Source: Vanilla planifolia (taxonomy: Eukaryota; Streptophyta; Magnoliopsida; Asparagales; Orchidaceae). Taken from it: a stretch of 64,000 nucleotides of DNA. Both the position numbers and the translations under genes were made by a program. Below the pieces are notes generated by a model, which ran no database searches, had not been told where the DNA came from, and saw only the letters and a list, made by a program, of their open reading frames with translations. Shown here piece after piece: positions 38,018-48,370 of this stretch. Numbering within the stretch: the first letter of the stretch is position 1; each line of letters starts with the position of its first letter. The stretch lies in contig JAIUJO010000189.1 of the NCBI GenBank assembly GCA_023846275.1, positions 196,501-260,500 of the forward strand, written 5' to 3'.

Positions 38018-38671
38018 ATATGCCCTTCATTTTTGGTCAAGAAAGACCAAGGTCGTCCCATTGATTCAAAAGCCAGACCAAAAGCATTTGGAGAAGTCAG
38101 TGTTGCCAATGACGTGCCTGGTGTTGAGTTACTTAAACAAGATGATGACGAGCCTTTATATAGTAGTTCTGAGGATGAAATGGCTGCTTATGGTTCTGAA
38201 GCTGAAAATGATTCCTCACCAGTTGACCATAATATCTGTGCTAGAGTTGCATATGAAGAAGATGAAGATTCTGTAGAAAATGATGGAGAGTGTGACAATG
38301 AATTTTTCCCTGGAAGTGGACAATCTAGTGGTATTGATGGTTTGGAAGATGATGCCTGTAGGAATGACAGTGATGAAGAAGGTTCAGATGATAGGGAATT
38401 GGCTAATGTTTGTGACACTAAAGAATTGAATGAAGAAATAGAAGTGCAAGCCATACCTATTGATGGGCAAGATGAAGATGCTGACGATGGGAAAGATTCG
38501 TCAAATGGAAAGAAGAGGAAGCTAGCTGATTTTGTTGAATGTCTGAATGCTGTTGATGCGAGTCCGCATTCTCTTAAAAGACTTGTAGTAATCAAGGCTG
38601 CTGAAGTTTCAACTGATGAAGCCGATGGTATTCTCTTTAATGAAGACTTCCAACGTATGAAAGAACTGAAG
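38018..38671 (+). other. SDA1: Large acidic SDA1 exon, still open
   Basis: An uninterrupted 218-codon exon from ICPSFLVKKDQGRPID to DFQRMKELK, flanked by an AG acceptor (38016-38017) and a GT donor (38672). It holds GEVSVANDVPGVELL and a long Asp/Glu-rich stretch, then KKRKLADFVECLNAVD, as in plant SDA1 proteins. The preceding exon at 37803-37904 is also open and joins in frame. Their intactness contrasts with the damaged upstream exons. It could reflect chance, recent decay or a truncated transcript. Confidence 0.8.
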
Positions 38672-39127
38672 GTAGACTTTATCTTTTATCTTCTATATTC
38701 AATTTTCTTACCAGCTCATCGATTAACATGCATTTATTGATAGCATGGCTTCTGCAAAGATTACCTTGTTCATACAGATGTTCTTGACCAAGCTATTAAA
38801 TTGAAGGCAGTCTTCGTTGTTATCAAATAAATGAGCATAAGTTATATGTAGGGTCTTCATGTCGTAACTAGAAGTTTAACTTGAGAAATCATATTCAAAT
38901 GTTTATTAGGCAAATAAAGAGGCAAAGAATGACTTGTCTCAACATGGTATTAAGAAAGGATGAAGGCTATATAGTAGCAACTTCTAAAATTCCATCTTCT
39001 GAGCAGCTAAATGCAAAATGTGTGAACCCCATTAAACTTGAGGTAATTCTCTAACATGGTTGCTTTCTATTGATTTGATGGCCCATCTAATTTCACTTCT
39101 CAACATGTATTATTCATGCATATTTCA

Positions 39128-39296
39128 GGGCTTTTAATGGCCTGATGATGTTAATGTTGATCTTTTCTGGAGAAATGAAGCAAGATAATTAGTCCTACAG
39201 GTGTATGAAGAAAATAAAGAAGCATTCATGTCTCAAGCTTTGAAATTAATTGGACCATCCAATCTCATGATTAAAGAAAATGAAATATCTTGTTAA
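39128..39296 (+). other. Exon-like fragment, unidentified
   Basis: After a TTTCAG acceptor-like site the frame reads WPDDVNVDLFWRNEAR, a stop, then LVLQVYEENKEAFMSQALKL and IGPSNLMIKENEISC before a terminal TAA. It looks like a decayed protein-coding 3' exon, but I do not recognise the family, and it is not the expected SDA1 C-terminus. It lies 85 bases after the last SDA1 exon. Confidence 0.4.
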
Positions 39297-39498
39297 GAAT
39301 AGATCATTTGATCATTCTTTCATCTTGGGTTAGATCATTAGTTTAACAAAATTTAGTTGGTTATTTATTTTAATTTTTATATTTTATGATCAAAATATTT
39401 GTATTCTTACATCGGCTAAGATTGTAGTTTATAATTGAATTTACAAAACTATAATAAAACTTTTGTCACCATCCTTGCCAAGAATATAGCTGATTAGA

Positions 39499-39660
39499 TT
39501 AGTTCAAGAAGTGCAATTCCTCAAAATAAAACCTCATATAAAGCCTTAATTCATGAGCGACTTTCCTTGCTTCATTGGTTAACAAATGATAATCATGTGT
39601 TGTGTTTAAGCGCACGTCAGCAGCAAGCTCTGCAAGCAGGACAGAGTAGCTCTCATTCGA
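39499..39660 (-). other. Open exon-like fragment, unidentified
   Basis: The minus strand reads LLAELAADVRLNTTHDYHLL, then EARKVAHELRLYMRFYFEEL, up to a stop. The residue pattern looks like real protein, but I do not recognise the family. It immediately follows the 3' end of the DUF4220 copy 2 homology on the same strand. Confidence 0.35.
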
Positions 39661-39990
39661 GCAGGCAAAGGGGATAGAGAAAAGTACAAGGCTAAAATTG
39701 CTGTAAAACAAAAAAGGTTATGTCATAGATATATTTGCCATTTTTAATTGCAAGAGCATCATGTTTTTTTGTTTTGTTACGTGATTTTGTTACTTCAAAG
39801 CTAATTTTTACTTGGGTTGGCTTGAGATAAGTCTCTATTATTGTTTAACCAGACTGGTGGGCTAAGCAACCACAGAACTAGCACTCGAAGGCAATGCCAC
39901 TGGCTGCCAAAATAGCAAGAGCATCCATTCTCGTCAAGAGAAAAAAAGCGGCGAAGGCAAGGTGGTAAGCAGTTTAGGGGAATGAAAGCG

Positions 39991-40369
39991 TGCATGCTCG
40001 CTCGAGTATTCTTCACCCCTTGCATCAAAAGCACCACCCATGCCGATGTGTTCACCTGCCACCTTTGTTCCTCCCCAAGCACAAGAATCAGGTGGGCAAG
40101 CACTCGCGCTATCTAAAATAGAGATGGATATGTGATCTACTCTATAGGTTCGGTCAGCATCAGCCTGCAAGCCTTCCCCTCAACCTCATTATCGCAGTTC
40201 ACAGTGGACGTCAAATCCTCTTCATGTCGTCGGATGAAATCTACCATGTCATAGCAAGCGTGCTAGTAAATCAGCGGGCTCGCTCCTCCTTTGCTTACCA
40301 TTATCTCCGATCGCATCAACACCAGATACAGCATATAGTCAGACAGGCACTTGCGTGCCTGCATCCCAT
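39991..40369 (-). repeat. DUF594 tandem unit, distal copy
   Basis: About 379 bases matching 40418-40790, 427 bases away. On the minus strand it encodes LSDYMLYLVLMRSEIM, then VLAHLILVLGEEQRWQV and VKNTRASMH in nearby frames. This unit is more decayed than the proximal one. Confidence 0.85.
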
Positions 40370-40417
40370 GCAAAATAGAAGTTAGAATGTCGCCTCCACT
40401 ACTGAGCTGCTTCACAT

Positions 40418-40790
40418 GCATGCTCGCTCGAGTATTCTTCGCCCGTTGCATCAAAAGCTCCACCCATGCCGATGTGATCACCTGCAACCTTTGTTCCTCC
40501 CCAAGCACAAGAATCAGGTGCGCAAGCACTCGCGCTATATGAAACAGAGATGGATATGTGATCCATTATATAGGTTCAGTGAGCATCAGCCTGAACGCCT
40601 TTCCCTCAACCTCATCATCGCTATTCACAATAGACGTCAAATCCTCTTCATGCCATCGAATGAACTTTACCATGTCATAGAAAGTGTGCCAGTGAATCAA
40701 CGGCATCGCTCCTCCCATTGTTGCCATTATCTCTGGTCTCATCAACAACATATACAAAATATAGTCGAACAGGCACTTGCATGCCTGCAT
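40418..40790 (-). repeat. DUF594 tandem unit, proximal copy
   Basis: About 373 bases. On the minus strand it encodes CLFDYILYMLLMRPEIM, WHTFYDMVKFIRWHEEDL and, further on, VLAHLILVLGEEQRLQVITS and AWVELLMQRAKNTRASMH. These are DUF594-type blocks. Normal family members appear to have one such module. Confidence 0.85.
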
Positions 40791-41880
40791 CTCGGGCCAA
40801 GTGCTCTTCTGTGCTCTTAACCCCTTAGACTGTGGTTGTGATTCATGATGATGATGCAACGGCTGTAGCTCCTGGGGCTTCCAGTGGTAGCATAGCTGTG
40901 TCGCAATGTGCTACACAAGAAATTGCTGATCAGCGAACAAGCCTTCTGTCAAATTATGGAATGCAGGGACAACCCATACTAAGGCATTGACTTGTTGGAG
41001 GATAGTGAGCCCTGCCTTATCGTTGAACTACCCCCATGATATTTGTAAGAGTTTCTGAGCAAGTGCAGTGATGAGCTTTAGAAGATGTTGAGTTGCTTTT
41101 ACTAACTTCTGTGAATACGAAGTGTAGGATGAAAATCCACTTGTCCAGCTCGGGAACAATACCGTTGCCTCCTGAAATGCTCTAATGGGTCCTTTAAGCA
41201 TTGATTCTATTCTACTTGCCCATTTTTTTTCCTCCTATTCGTCAGATTGTCTGGTGTTGCATGTTCCTTTGGCTGTGCTGCTACATTCCTGAAGTAGTTG
41301 GTGATCAAGTTGAGTTGCGACATCTCTGAAGGCCTCCATCTTCTTTCACGCCACAATCTTCTCCTTATCCTGAGAATGAGCTGGGCAAGAAGCAAACTCC
41401 ACTTGTCAAGTTTCTTAAATTCGAGAAGGAAGATCACTGACTAGTCGAAAAGCAGGAACAAGAGAGAATCCATGGTATCAAGACATATGTATGCTCCAAC
41501 CAAGACATAAGGGATCGTGATGTCAGTAGTGTCAAAGCCATGCTTTGGGGAGAAAACAAACAACAAGAAAGCGAGAAGGATACAAGAGGAGCATATCACC
41601 CTGAGGATGACGCCGACACATGAGCAATTAACGATGCCCTTCGTGTACATCTCATCATAGGCATAGCTAAGTTCCATGCTTGTCAGGCCCAAAACTTCCT
41701 TGATAGTCATCTCCTTCAACATGTCTCTGATTACTTTGTATACTTCAACAAGTGGAATAACGTCCACAAAGAAAGGCTTGCAAACCGAGTACATATCGAA
41801 AGATCCTTTTAAAGCATTCAATTCATCTTTTTTATTTTCGTTTTGCACACGTGCTACCATTGTCTTACGATTGGAAGAAA

Positions 41881-42767
41881 TCTGGTTTCCTATTTTTCTT
41901 TTTTATTTGTTTAGTTTGCTTAACTTCATTAAATTAAATTTGCACTTTGTAATTCATTGTTGAAATTTAGATGTTAAACTTCAGTTTTCAAGCATGATGT
42001 CATTTCTACTTCTATCATGCTGGGTGTAATGCTATTGTTCATCTTATCATTTTCCTTCTATGTGCATACTTATACTTTGTGGTGAATATTATTCATTGTG
42101 GAACATAGTTTAGTTTCTGTGTGGAACTTAATTTTAAGATGGATTACATTATTACTCGTAATGCACCCTCAGAAATCTTCTTTAATTCTCATATCTTTGT
42201 TCGTGCTGGATTACAACCATGTGTCCAATGTACATCTATTAGTTTGGTTAGTTTTTAGGTTATGAGCTTTTCTTGATGGTTATATTGATTGTAAATTAGA
42301 ATTATAGCATTTTGGGGAACATTTTTTTATTCTTGACAAAATAATTATTTTGATTCAAACTAAAAACATTAAATTCTTTCTTTCTCTTGGGGACTCATTA
42401 TTTCTCAGAAGATTGTAGCAATATCTGTGCTGATGATTTGACCTACTTGCACTAGCTTGCAAATATACTCTTATATTTGATATGGATGACTAAGTACCAG
42501 GCTATCTCAAATTTTCCAGAGCATCTAACATTCATGGTTGAAACTGTGTGTAGGTGCCTCTGGATGCAGTGGAAAGGCTACTCAGGCAAATAGGGAATCA
42601 ATTTGTGCAAGATCATTCTCGCCCTGAGGTGTTTTATACTCTATTTAGATATTGAATATTTTGTCATTACTGAGTGGTGCACTGATTTGAATATGTTGCT
42701 TGTGTTCTATTAGGCAAATGTTGTTGGGTTAAATATGGTACGTGAGATGTGCTTAAGGATGCCATTG
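41881..42767 (+). pseudogene. SDA1: SDA1-like fragment, copy B (two exons plus introns)
   Basis: Bases 41900-42190 match the SDA1 copy A intron at 36361-36630. Two intact exons follow. 42554-42628 encodes 25 residues, VPLDAVERLLRQIGNQFVQD plus HSRPE, with AG before and GT after. 42714-42767 encodes 18 residues, ANVVGLNMVREMCLRMPL, again with AG and GT. They are consecutive in SDA1 and belong immediately before the LMNEDLL exon, which is found only in copy A at 37803. No further SDA1 exon follows downstream. The fragment is joined at its 5' end to DUF4220 copy 2. Confidence 0.88.
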
Positions 42768-44900
42768 GTATGTCTTCTATTCATCTGATTGGGTTTTTGT
42801 TAAACTTGTTATGCTTTGAAGCAATTTCATTTGCCAATTTTTTTGGACTATTGTCCAGCATTTTTGTGTTGTTTATGGATGCTTTTGTCATTGTTTGGTT
42901 TCCTTATGATGAATTTTTGTGTCCAACTTAGTTTTTCACAGATGGTGCTGGCTTGTAAGTGGCTCCCCTTGCAAGCGACAACAGTGTATGCCTTTTTGCC
43001 AGCATCCAATTTGGTGCTGGTGGAAAAGAGCTGTTGGTTAGCAAATAGTGTACATGCACTACTAATGTTCACGTTTATTGTATTAGCACTTTTGATGGTC
43101 TAATTGTCACTCCCCGTTTGGCTTAACATTAAAATAATCTTATATAATATACCAACAGTATCGGAATACCGTACAATAAAGAGAGCATGTGACAAATCTA
43201 AAGGTCACAGTTTCAAAATTGAGTGGGGGTGACAAAAAGCATCAAATATCCAATATAATATGTTAAGATAAAATAATAGCATAGAAAGCAGCAAACATGA
43301 TCTCAAGCTATCAAATGAAAGATAAGTTGAAAAGTATATAAATGTATTTTTTTGTCAACTAAGTATAACAATTGTCTTCACATTCAATGTCTCTCACAAA
43401 GTTTAAAAAATAATATGCTATATAATTCAAAACCTTAATTTATCTTTTCAGAACTCTTAGTATTGTATATGCATGTATCTTGGCTTATAATATAAGTAAA
43501 TAAGCATAATATACTTAATATGTAAACCACTAATTACAAGAAGATAAAATAATATGGATGTGTTGTTAAAGTAAGATGGAACAATAATTAAGAATAATAT
43601 ATGCGATATAAAATGCTGAATCAATGTTTATATGTTCATAATACACATAATTGTCGTACAATATTGATATCATATATTATTTTTTCTTGTTCTCATATTA
43701 GTATTCTTTTTATTTTATTTTTTATTTTTTTTACTTATTTTTTTTTAAGATTTTGATTTTTTCATATGATCAATATCCTCACTTAGGATTTCATTTCAGA
43801 TAATTTATCATGGAACCATCGCTCACATTGTCTAGAATTTGTTAGTCACGTGATGCTGTACTTGTCATTTATGGCTCACAATTTAGCTACTATAGACAAT
43901 AGGGATGATCGTATCATATACCATTGTACCATTGCAAGTATTTTTTAGAATCCGATATTCATGGTGGAGGGTTTTTTAGTTTTTCGTAACTCATAGTTTA
44001 AGTAACAACAATACAAAAGGTGATTCTCTCATATTGAACAATCGCGAGATGGGGTCATAGAGAAATCATCACATTCTTATTTCATCATTTTCGTGCTCTA
44101 GATTTATTCAATCAACCATTCTCTCTTTTTTAATTTCGTTTTATGTCATATATTTCTATTTTTTATTTTATTTTTTAATAGCCATATTTGTGTGTATATA
44201 ATTATAGTATGTTATCATACAAATCAGAACATATGTATAGATAAATATATATTATGTTGTATGCTCATATCGTAGTACATCACAATTCAAAATAATATTT
44301 TAAAATAATTTAACAATTTAATTACCTTATACCATAGTTTTAGTTTGTCCATATGATGACTTTAGTATGTCACTTTTATTGTCTTTTCTTTTTTTTTTTT
44401 TTATTTATTTTTTGTATAATTTTTATTACATGCAATTAGTAATTATTTATATTTTATTCATAAGATTTTTGAAATTTTTAAACACTGTTTTAAGTTTTAT
44501 TTTTTTTATTATTTTTTAAACTATATATTTTTTATACATTAAGTGTTCACAAACATAGTTACAAAATGTTTTCAATCCTTCTTTTGTTTTACGAAACCAT
44601 TGCCCACATTGGCTAGTATCTTATACTTATGATGATAGTTTCTTTGTCGTAACATGGCTCATAATTTTGTTAGTAATGACAACAAGGTTGATCTTATCAT
44701 ATATCACTATAACATTGCCCATAATTTAGGTGCCAATGACTATAAAGGTGATTCTCTCATATCCCTGTCTCCTTTCGACGTAAACATCTAGTTATTACCT
44801 AATGGATCCATTTGTTTTTTCCTTATTCATCTTTAAGCATTGCTGAAAGTATGACTCTAATTCCATCATTTTATGACCTTGCCTTTGTCTTGAGGTATTG
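42768..44900. other. SDA1 intron remainder, then repeat-like AT-rich DNA
   Basis: Up to about 43100 the text may be the next SDA1 intron. Near 43106 a TGTCACTCCCCGTTTGGC string resembles plant LTR starts, and related phrases (mggctcacaattt-like, and gtgattctctcatat) recur near 43.87-44.03 kb and 44.65-44.76 kb, suggesting a decayed repeat. I cannot find a second end or coding parts. Confidence 0.35.
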
Positions 44901-47252
44901 ACTAGTTTGGACTCCAGAAAGGTTTTGCTCATTTAAGGTTGATATTTATAGACTAAAAATTTCTTTTGTGTGGCTATTGATCATTATATTCCACCATTTA
45001 GAAGTATATTAGGCCTTTTTTCTTGCACTATTGATTCCACTTTTAAATCTGTTGATCACTCCCTATTGTCATTTGTCTCAATTGTCATGCATATTAAAAA
45101 AATTTTGAAAAATTGCATCAAAACAAGTAATGTTGCCTTCCTTAGAATTGTGATACTAACATAGTTATAGTCATTTTGTTTTTAGCTACTCTTCCATAGT
45201 TGATTTTTGCATTCTTTAGGTTTCTAACCATTGCAATTTCATTGGTAAGATTTGTTGATTAATAGCTACATAGGAAACTTTCCCTTTTCCTTTCATAAAG
45301 GGTTGGATGTTATAGATACTGACTATTTCTTTATCGATTTCTTCCATGTTGGAGCAAGGTGGTTTACAAGCTTTCATGGTCAAGTAAATTTTGAGTTATG
45401 CTCGTTGTCTTTGAGAAATTTTCTACTTTATTAATAGGAAGAAGCATGTGCTTATTTGATTGTTTAGAGATGCAAATTTATTTAAATTCTCTTTTAAAGT
45501 GCTCATATATTTCAAAGATTTAGAAAAGAAATTCCATTTATTTGATGAGAATATATAGACTATCCCTTTAATCTCATATAAAAAGACTATTTTCTAAAAA
45601 ATGCTAACTATTACATGACCCTTGATGTTTTTTTTCTATACTTAAGTATTTTCAATATTGATTAAATTAAATAAAATTAAATAAACTTTAATAGCATCTT
45701 ATTTTGTAAGGGAATTCCCATTTAGCCTTTATTTATTTGACTTTTTTTAAAATACACTATTATTAAGTGAACTCTTGGATTATATAGAAGCCCAAATCAT
45801 TAAACACCTTTATGCACTAGCAATGCAAATGCCTTCAACTACATAGAGTTCTATTGGCATGCCTTTCCTTTTCTAATTTCAATTCCAAAGATAGAGAACA
45901 GTCAAAAATTATATTTGACTTAGTGAAGAACTATGTACATCTTTTTAAAGGTCAAAAGCAATATATAGTTTCACCTTATACAACTAAATCATGATTTCTT
46001 GATGCTTAAGAAACATCCTTTCTTTAAATGACAAATTGCATGTAGGCTTTTGAGATTGGCCAAAATTTCAAGTTTTTTAGTTTTCAAAAATAGCCATTAA
46101 GCTGATAAATTTTTTTTAAATGTTATGACTAGATTCTTGACTCTTTTGTTTCCCATTAAATATCATTCAAATATTCTAATATAAGTCTTACATATTTGTA
46201 TAATTGTTAAGTAGATCTCAATAGGAAAGTGTAGTTTAAGAATAAAAAATTAGACTAGTTACTTCTTGCTAGTTAAGCCAAACTTGTAAACCAATATGAG
46301 CAAAAAAAAATTTTTTAGGTAACAAGTCCTTAACGTAATTTTTTAGCCTACCTCTTCTCTTTTCAAATTATCTTTTTCTTATGTGCTATTCGATTTGTCT
46401 ATTTTTCTATTCATATGAAAAAAATTTAACAGCACATCTTCTAAAAGGTTAAATATTTCCAAACCATTAAAACCTATTTTCTCTAAGCTTATTCTCAATT
46501 ACTAAAACACCAGCCAACCTTCTCTTAAATCTACTTATTTGTACTCATATTTTGAAGTGTAGTCGCTCGTTCAACATAGTATTCATTCTATTTATGATAA
46601 ATTAAGCTATCTTGCATTGTGACCACATAACATTACAATCTTATACCAATAATATAGGCATAACATAAATCTTAAATTGGATGTTTTTTCTCACAAGACA
46701 ATTTATCAGATGTGGCAGTTATTCATCAAGCTATAAGCATTTTAAACATAATAGATGGTGTTAGTATAATATCATTGTTGATGATTTTGGGGAGTATTTT
46801 TGTTCATAGAACTATGGATTTTATTAGCTTATGCTTTGTTAAACTGGGTAAAAAAACGTGCTCAAATCCCAATGCATGTGAAATATTTTTGAAAGTTGGT
46901 GTTAAGGCCAATGTTATCTATTTTTTATTTTAAAAACTGGATATATTTGTCTTTTTTTCTCATGTCATTCAAAATATTATGGAAAGGTCTAATCTTTACA
47001 CATAATATATTCAAACCTATTACAAGAATACTTTTTCAACAACATTTCATCAAAAAAAATCAAAATTTCATTTAAAAGACACTTTTTTTGTTCCTTTCTT
47101 AAATGGCAATAACCACAACAAACAAACCTAATAACTTTTTGACAAGCTTTCTAAAATGTGTCCCTACTAGAGTTACCTTCTAAGTTAAATGAGGAAGTTG
47201 ACAATGTGGAACCAATTAAAGAGAAGCTAGAATTTGCATTCCACTTCCATTA
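44901..47252. other. AT-rich DNA, no feature recognised
   Basis: No gene, tRNA or clear repeat was found. Short frames such as 44970-45164 and 46712-46933 show no family signal. Confidence 0.4.
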
Positions 47253-47592
47253 ATCTATCCTATGCAGGAAATTTGTCCATTTAATGGGGATACGCTACCT
47301 TTGAGAAGCTGTTTACCTGAGATTGCTGATGGCGCTGATAAGGCCGAGGACTTTTTTCTTCCTGATGGGCATGCTTTTCTGAATATTACCTACCGATAGA
47401 AAACTCATCAAAATAGAGATAGATTAAATTTAGTATGTATTTTGCCTTCCCCAACACAAACACCCTCTCTCTCCTTTCTCTCTTTAGAAGTTTTACAAAT
47501 AATGGTTTTTTATTATCTTTTAGGAAAAGGAGCAAACTTCAGCAAAGCTGCCCGAATTTGGTGACCTTTTCTTAAATAGTGATAGCAAAGTG
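47253..47592 (+). repeat. Exon-like repeat unit 1, unidentified
   Basis: First of three related units. The frame reads CPFNGDTLPLRSCLPEIADG, ADKAEDFFLPDGHAFLNITY, a stop, then KTHQNRD. An intron-like CT-rich stretch follows, and after TTTTAG the text reads EKEQTSAKLPEFGD. The layout looks like two exons of a host gene with a short intron. The gene family is not recognised. Confidence 0.6.
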
Positions 47593-47875
47593 TATGACTT
47601 TCTATTGCTTCCCTTATATGTTAGCTATTCTGATCTGCTTAGCTTTTAGAATCACTTTTGGGGTTCTCTTCAGAGTGAAAAAATGAAAGAAATAACAATT
47701 AGTTTGTCATATTTTTAGGAGTTAGTCGGTGACTCAACTTAGAAGCTTTTTGATGAAGTAGGAGAAATTGCTTTGCACTTTGGCTTCTAAAAGATTCGTT
47801 TCTAAACCTTTCAGCCATTCCCGAAGACTTCATGCAGCTTTTCTCCTTTTCTGAAATAATACTAGTAATTCTTGC

Positions 47876-48213
47876 ATCTATCCTATACAAGAAATTTGTG
47901 CATTTAATTGGGATACGTTACCTTTGGGAAGCTTTTTACTAGAGATTGCTGATGGCGTTGATAAAGTCGAGGACTTTTTTCTTCCTAATGAGCATGCTTT
48001 GCTGAATGTTACCTACCGAAAGAAAACTCATCAAAATAGAGAAAGCCTTAATTCAGTATGTACTCTGCCTTCCCCCACACAAACACCCTCTCTCTCCTTT
48101 TTCTTTTTGAGATGTCTAGAAGTTTTACAAATAATGGCTTTTTATTACTTTTTAGGAAAAGGAGCAAACTTCAGCAAAGCTGCCCAAATTTGGTGACCTT
48201 TCCTTTAATAGTG
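47876..48213 (+). repeat. Exon-like repeat unit 2, unidentified
   Basis: Same layout as unit 1. The first exon-like part is open at 47924-48055 as MGSFLLEIADGVDKVEDFF, then LPNEHALLNVTYRKKTHQN, with the CT-rich intron-like part and a KEQTSAKLPKFGD reading after TTTTTAG. It starts about 623 bases after unit 1. Confidence 0.6.
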
Positions 48214-48370
48214 ATAAGGCTGAGGACTTTTTTCTTCTTAATGAACATGATTTGCTGTATTTACCTATCAGAAGAAAAGAAGACCGATCAAAATAGAGAC
48301 AGCCTAAATTCAGTATTTATTCTAGCTTCCCTTACACAAACACCCTATCTCTCTTTTCTCTCTTTCAGAT
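48214..48370 (+). repeat. Exon-like repeat unit 3, partial
   Basis: Starts inside the unit at the DKAEDFF position, directly abutting unit 2, and ends in the CT-rich intron-like part. It lacks the second exon-like part. Confidence 0.6.

Larger units (their letters stand above)
29098..39042 (+). pseudogene. SDA1: SDA1-like gene, copy A, broken
   Basis: SDA1 is a nucleolar protein needed for 60S ribosome maturation and export and, in yeast, for actin organisation. Exons in order, with splice sites read by eye, are 29098-29485, 32136-32318, 32404-32528, 32617-32757, 34079-34228, about 36050-36147, 36247-36308, 37803-37904, 38018-38671 and 38910-39042. Family blocks include DPEGYEAELPLICRHLES, LPSSLRSNLAQAIILLINRK, RRSLVVLGDLHRRKV, MVSALSFLLGYE, LLNFYPFLQRYVQ and MNEDLLQDLVLYKK. 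Lesions: a 1-base frameshift near 29389, TAA at 32164, an out-of-frame junction after 32318, a frame problem at 32757, TAG for CAG at 34226, donor AT for GT at 36148, a shift plus TAA at 36291 and a shift with TGA at 38961. Two exons after 36308 and the C-terminal exons are absent. The two missing middle exons are at 42.55-42.77 kb. Confidence 0.9.
39644..41880 (-). pseudogene. DUF4220/DUF594 gene, copy 2, N-terminally truncated
   Basis: On the minus strand the copy begins within the DUF4220 domain near 41860 with VQNENKKDELNALKGSFDMY, then FFVDVIPLVEVYKVIRDMLK, TSMELSYAYDEMY and YVLVGAYICLDTMDSLLFLL, then LEFKKLDKWSLLLAQLIL, RRWRPSEMSQLNLITNYFRN and a DUF594-type HIATQLCYHWKP near 40900. It ends in a DUF594 module present twice in tandem. 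The membrane-domain N-terminus present in copy 1 is absent. Homology to copy 1 stops near 41880, where SDA1 intron sequence begins. Some segments remain open (41441-41860), but the start is missing and several frame breaks follow, so it is a pseudogene. Confidence 0.83.

Noticed and set aside
38188-38595. Serine-rich minus-strand frame of 135 codons
   Set aside because: It is the shadow of the acidic SDA1 exon. The serine richness is the complement of Asp/Glu codons.
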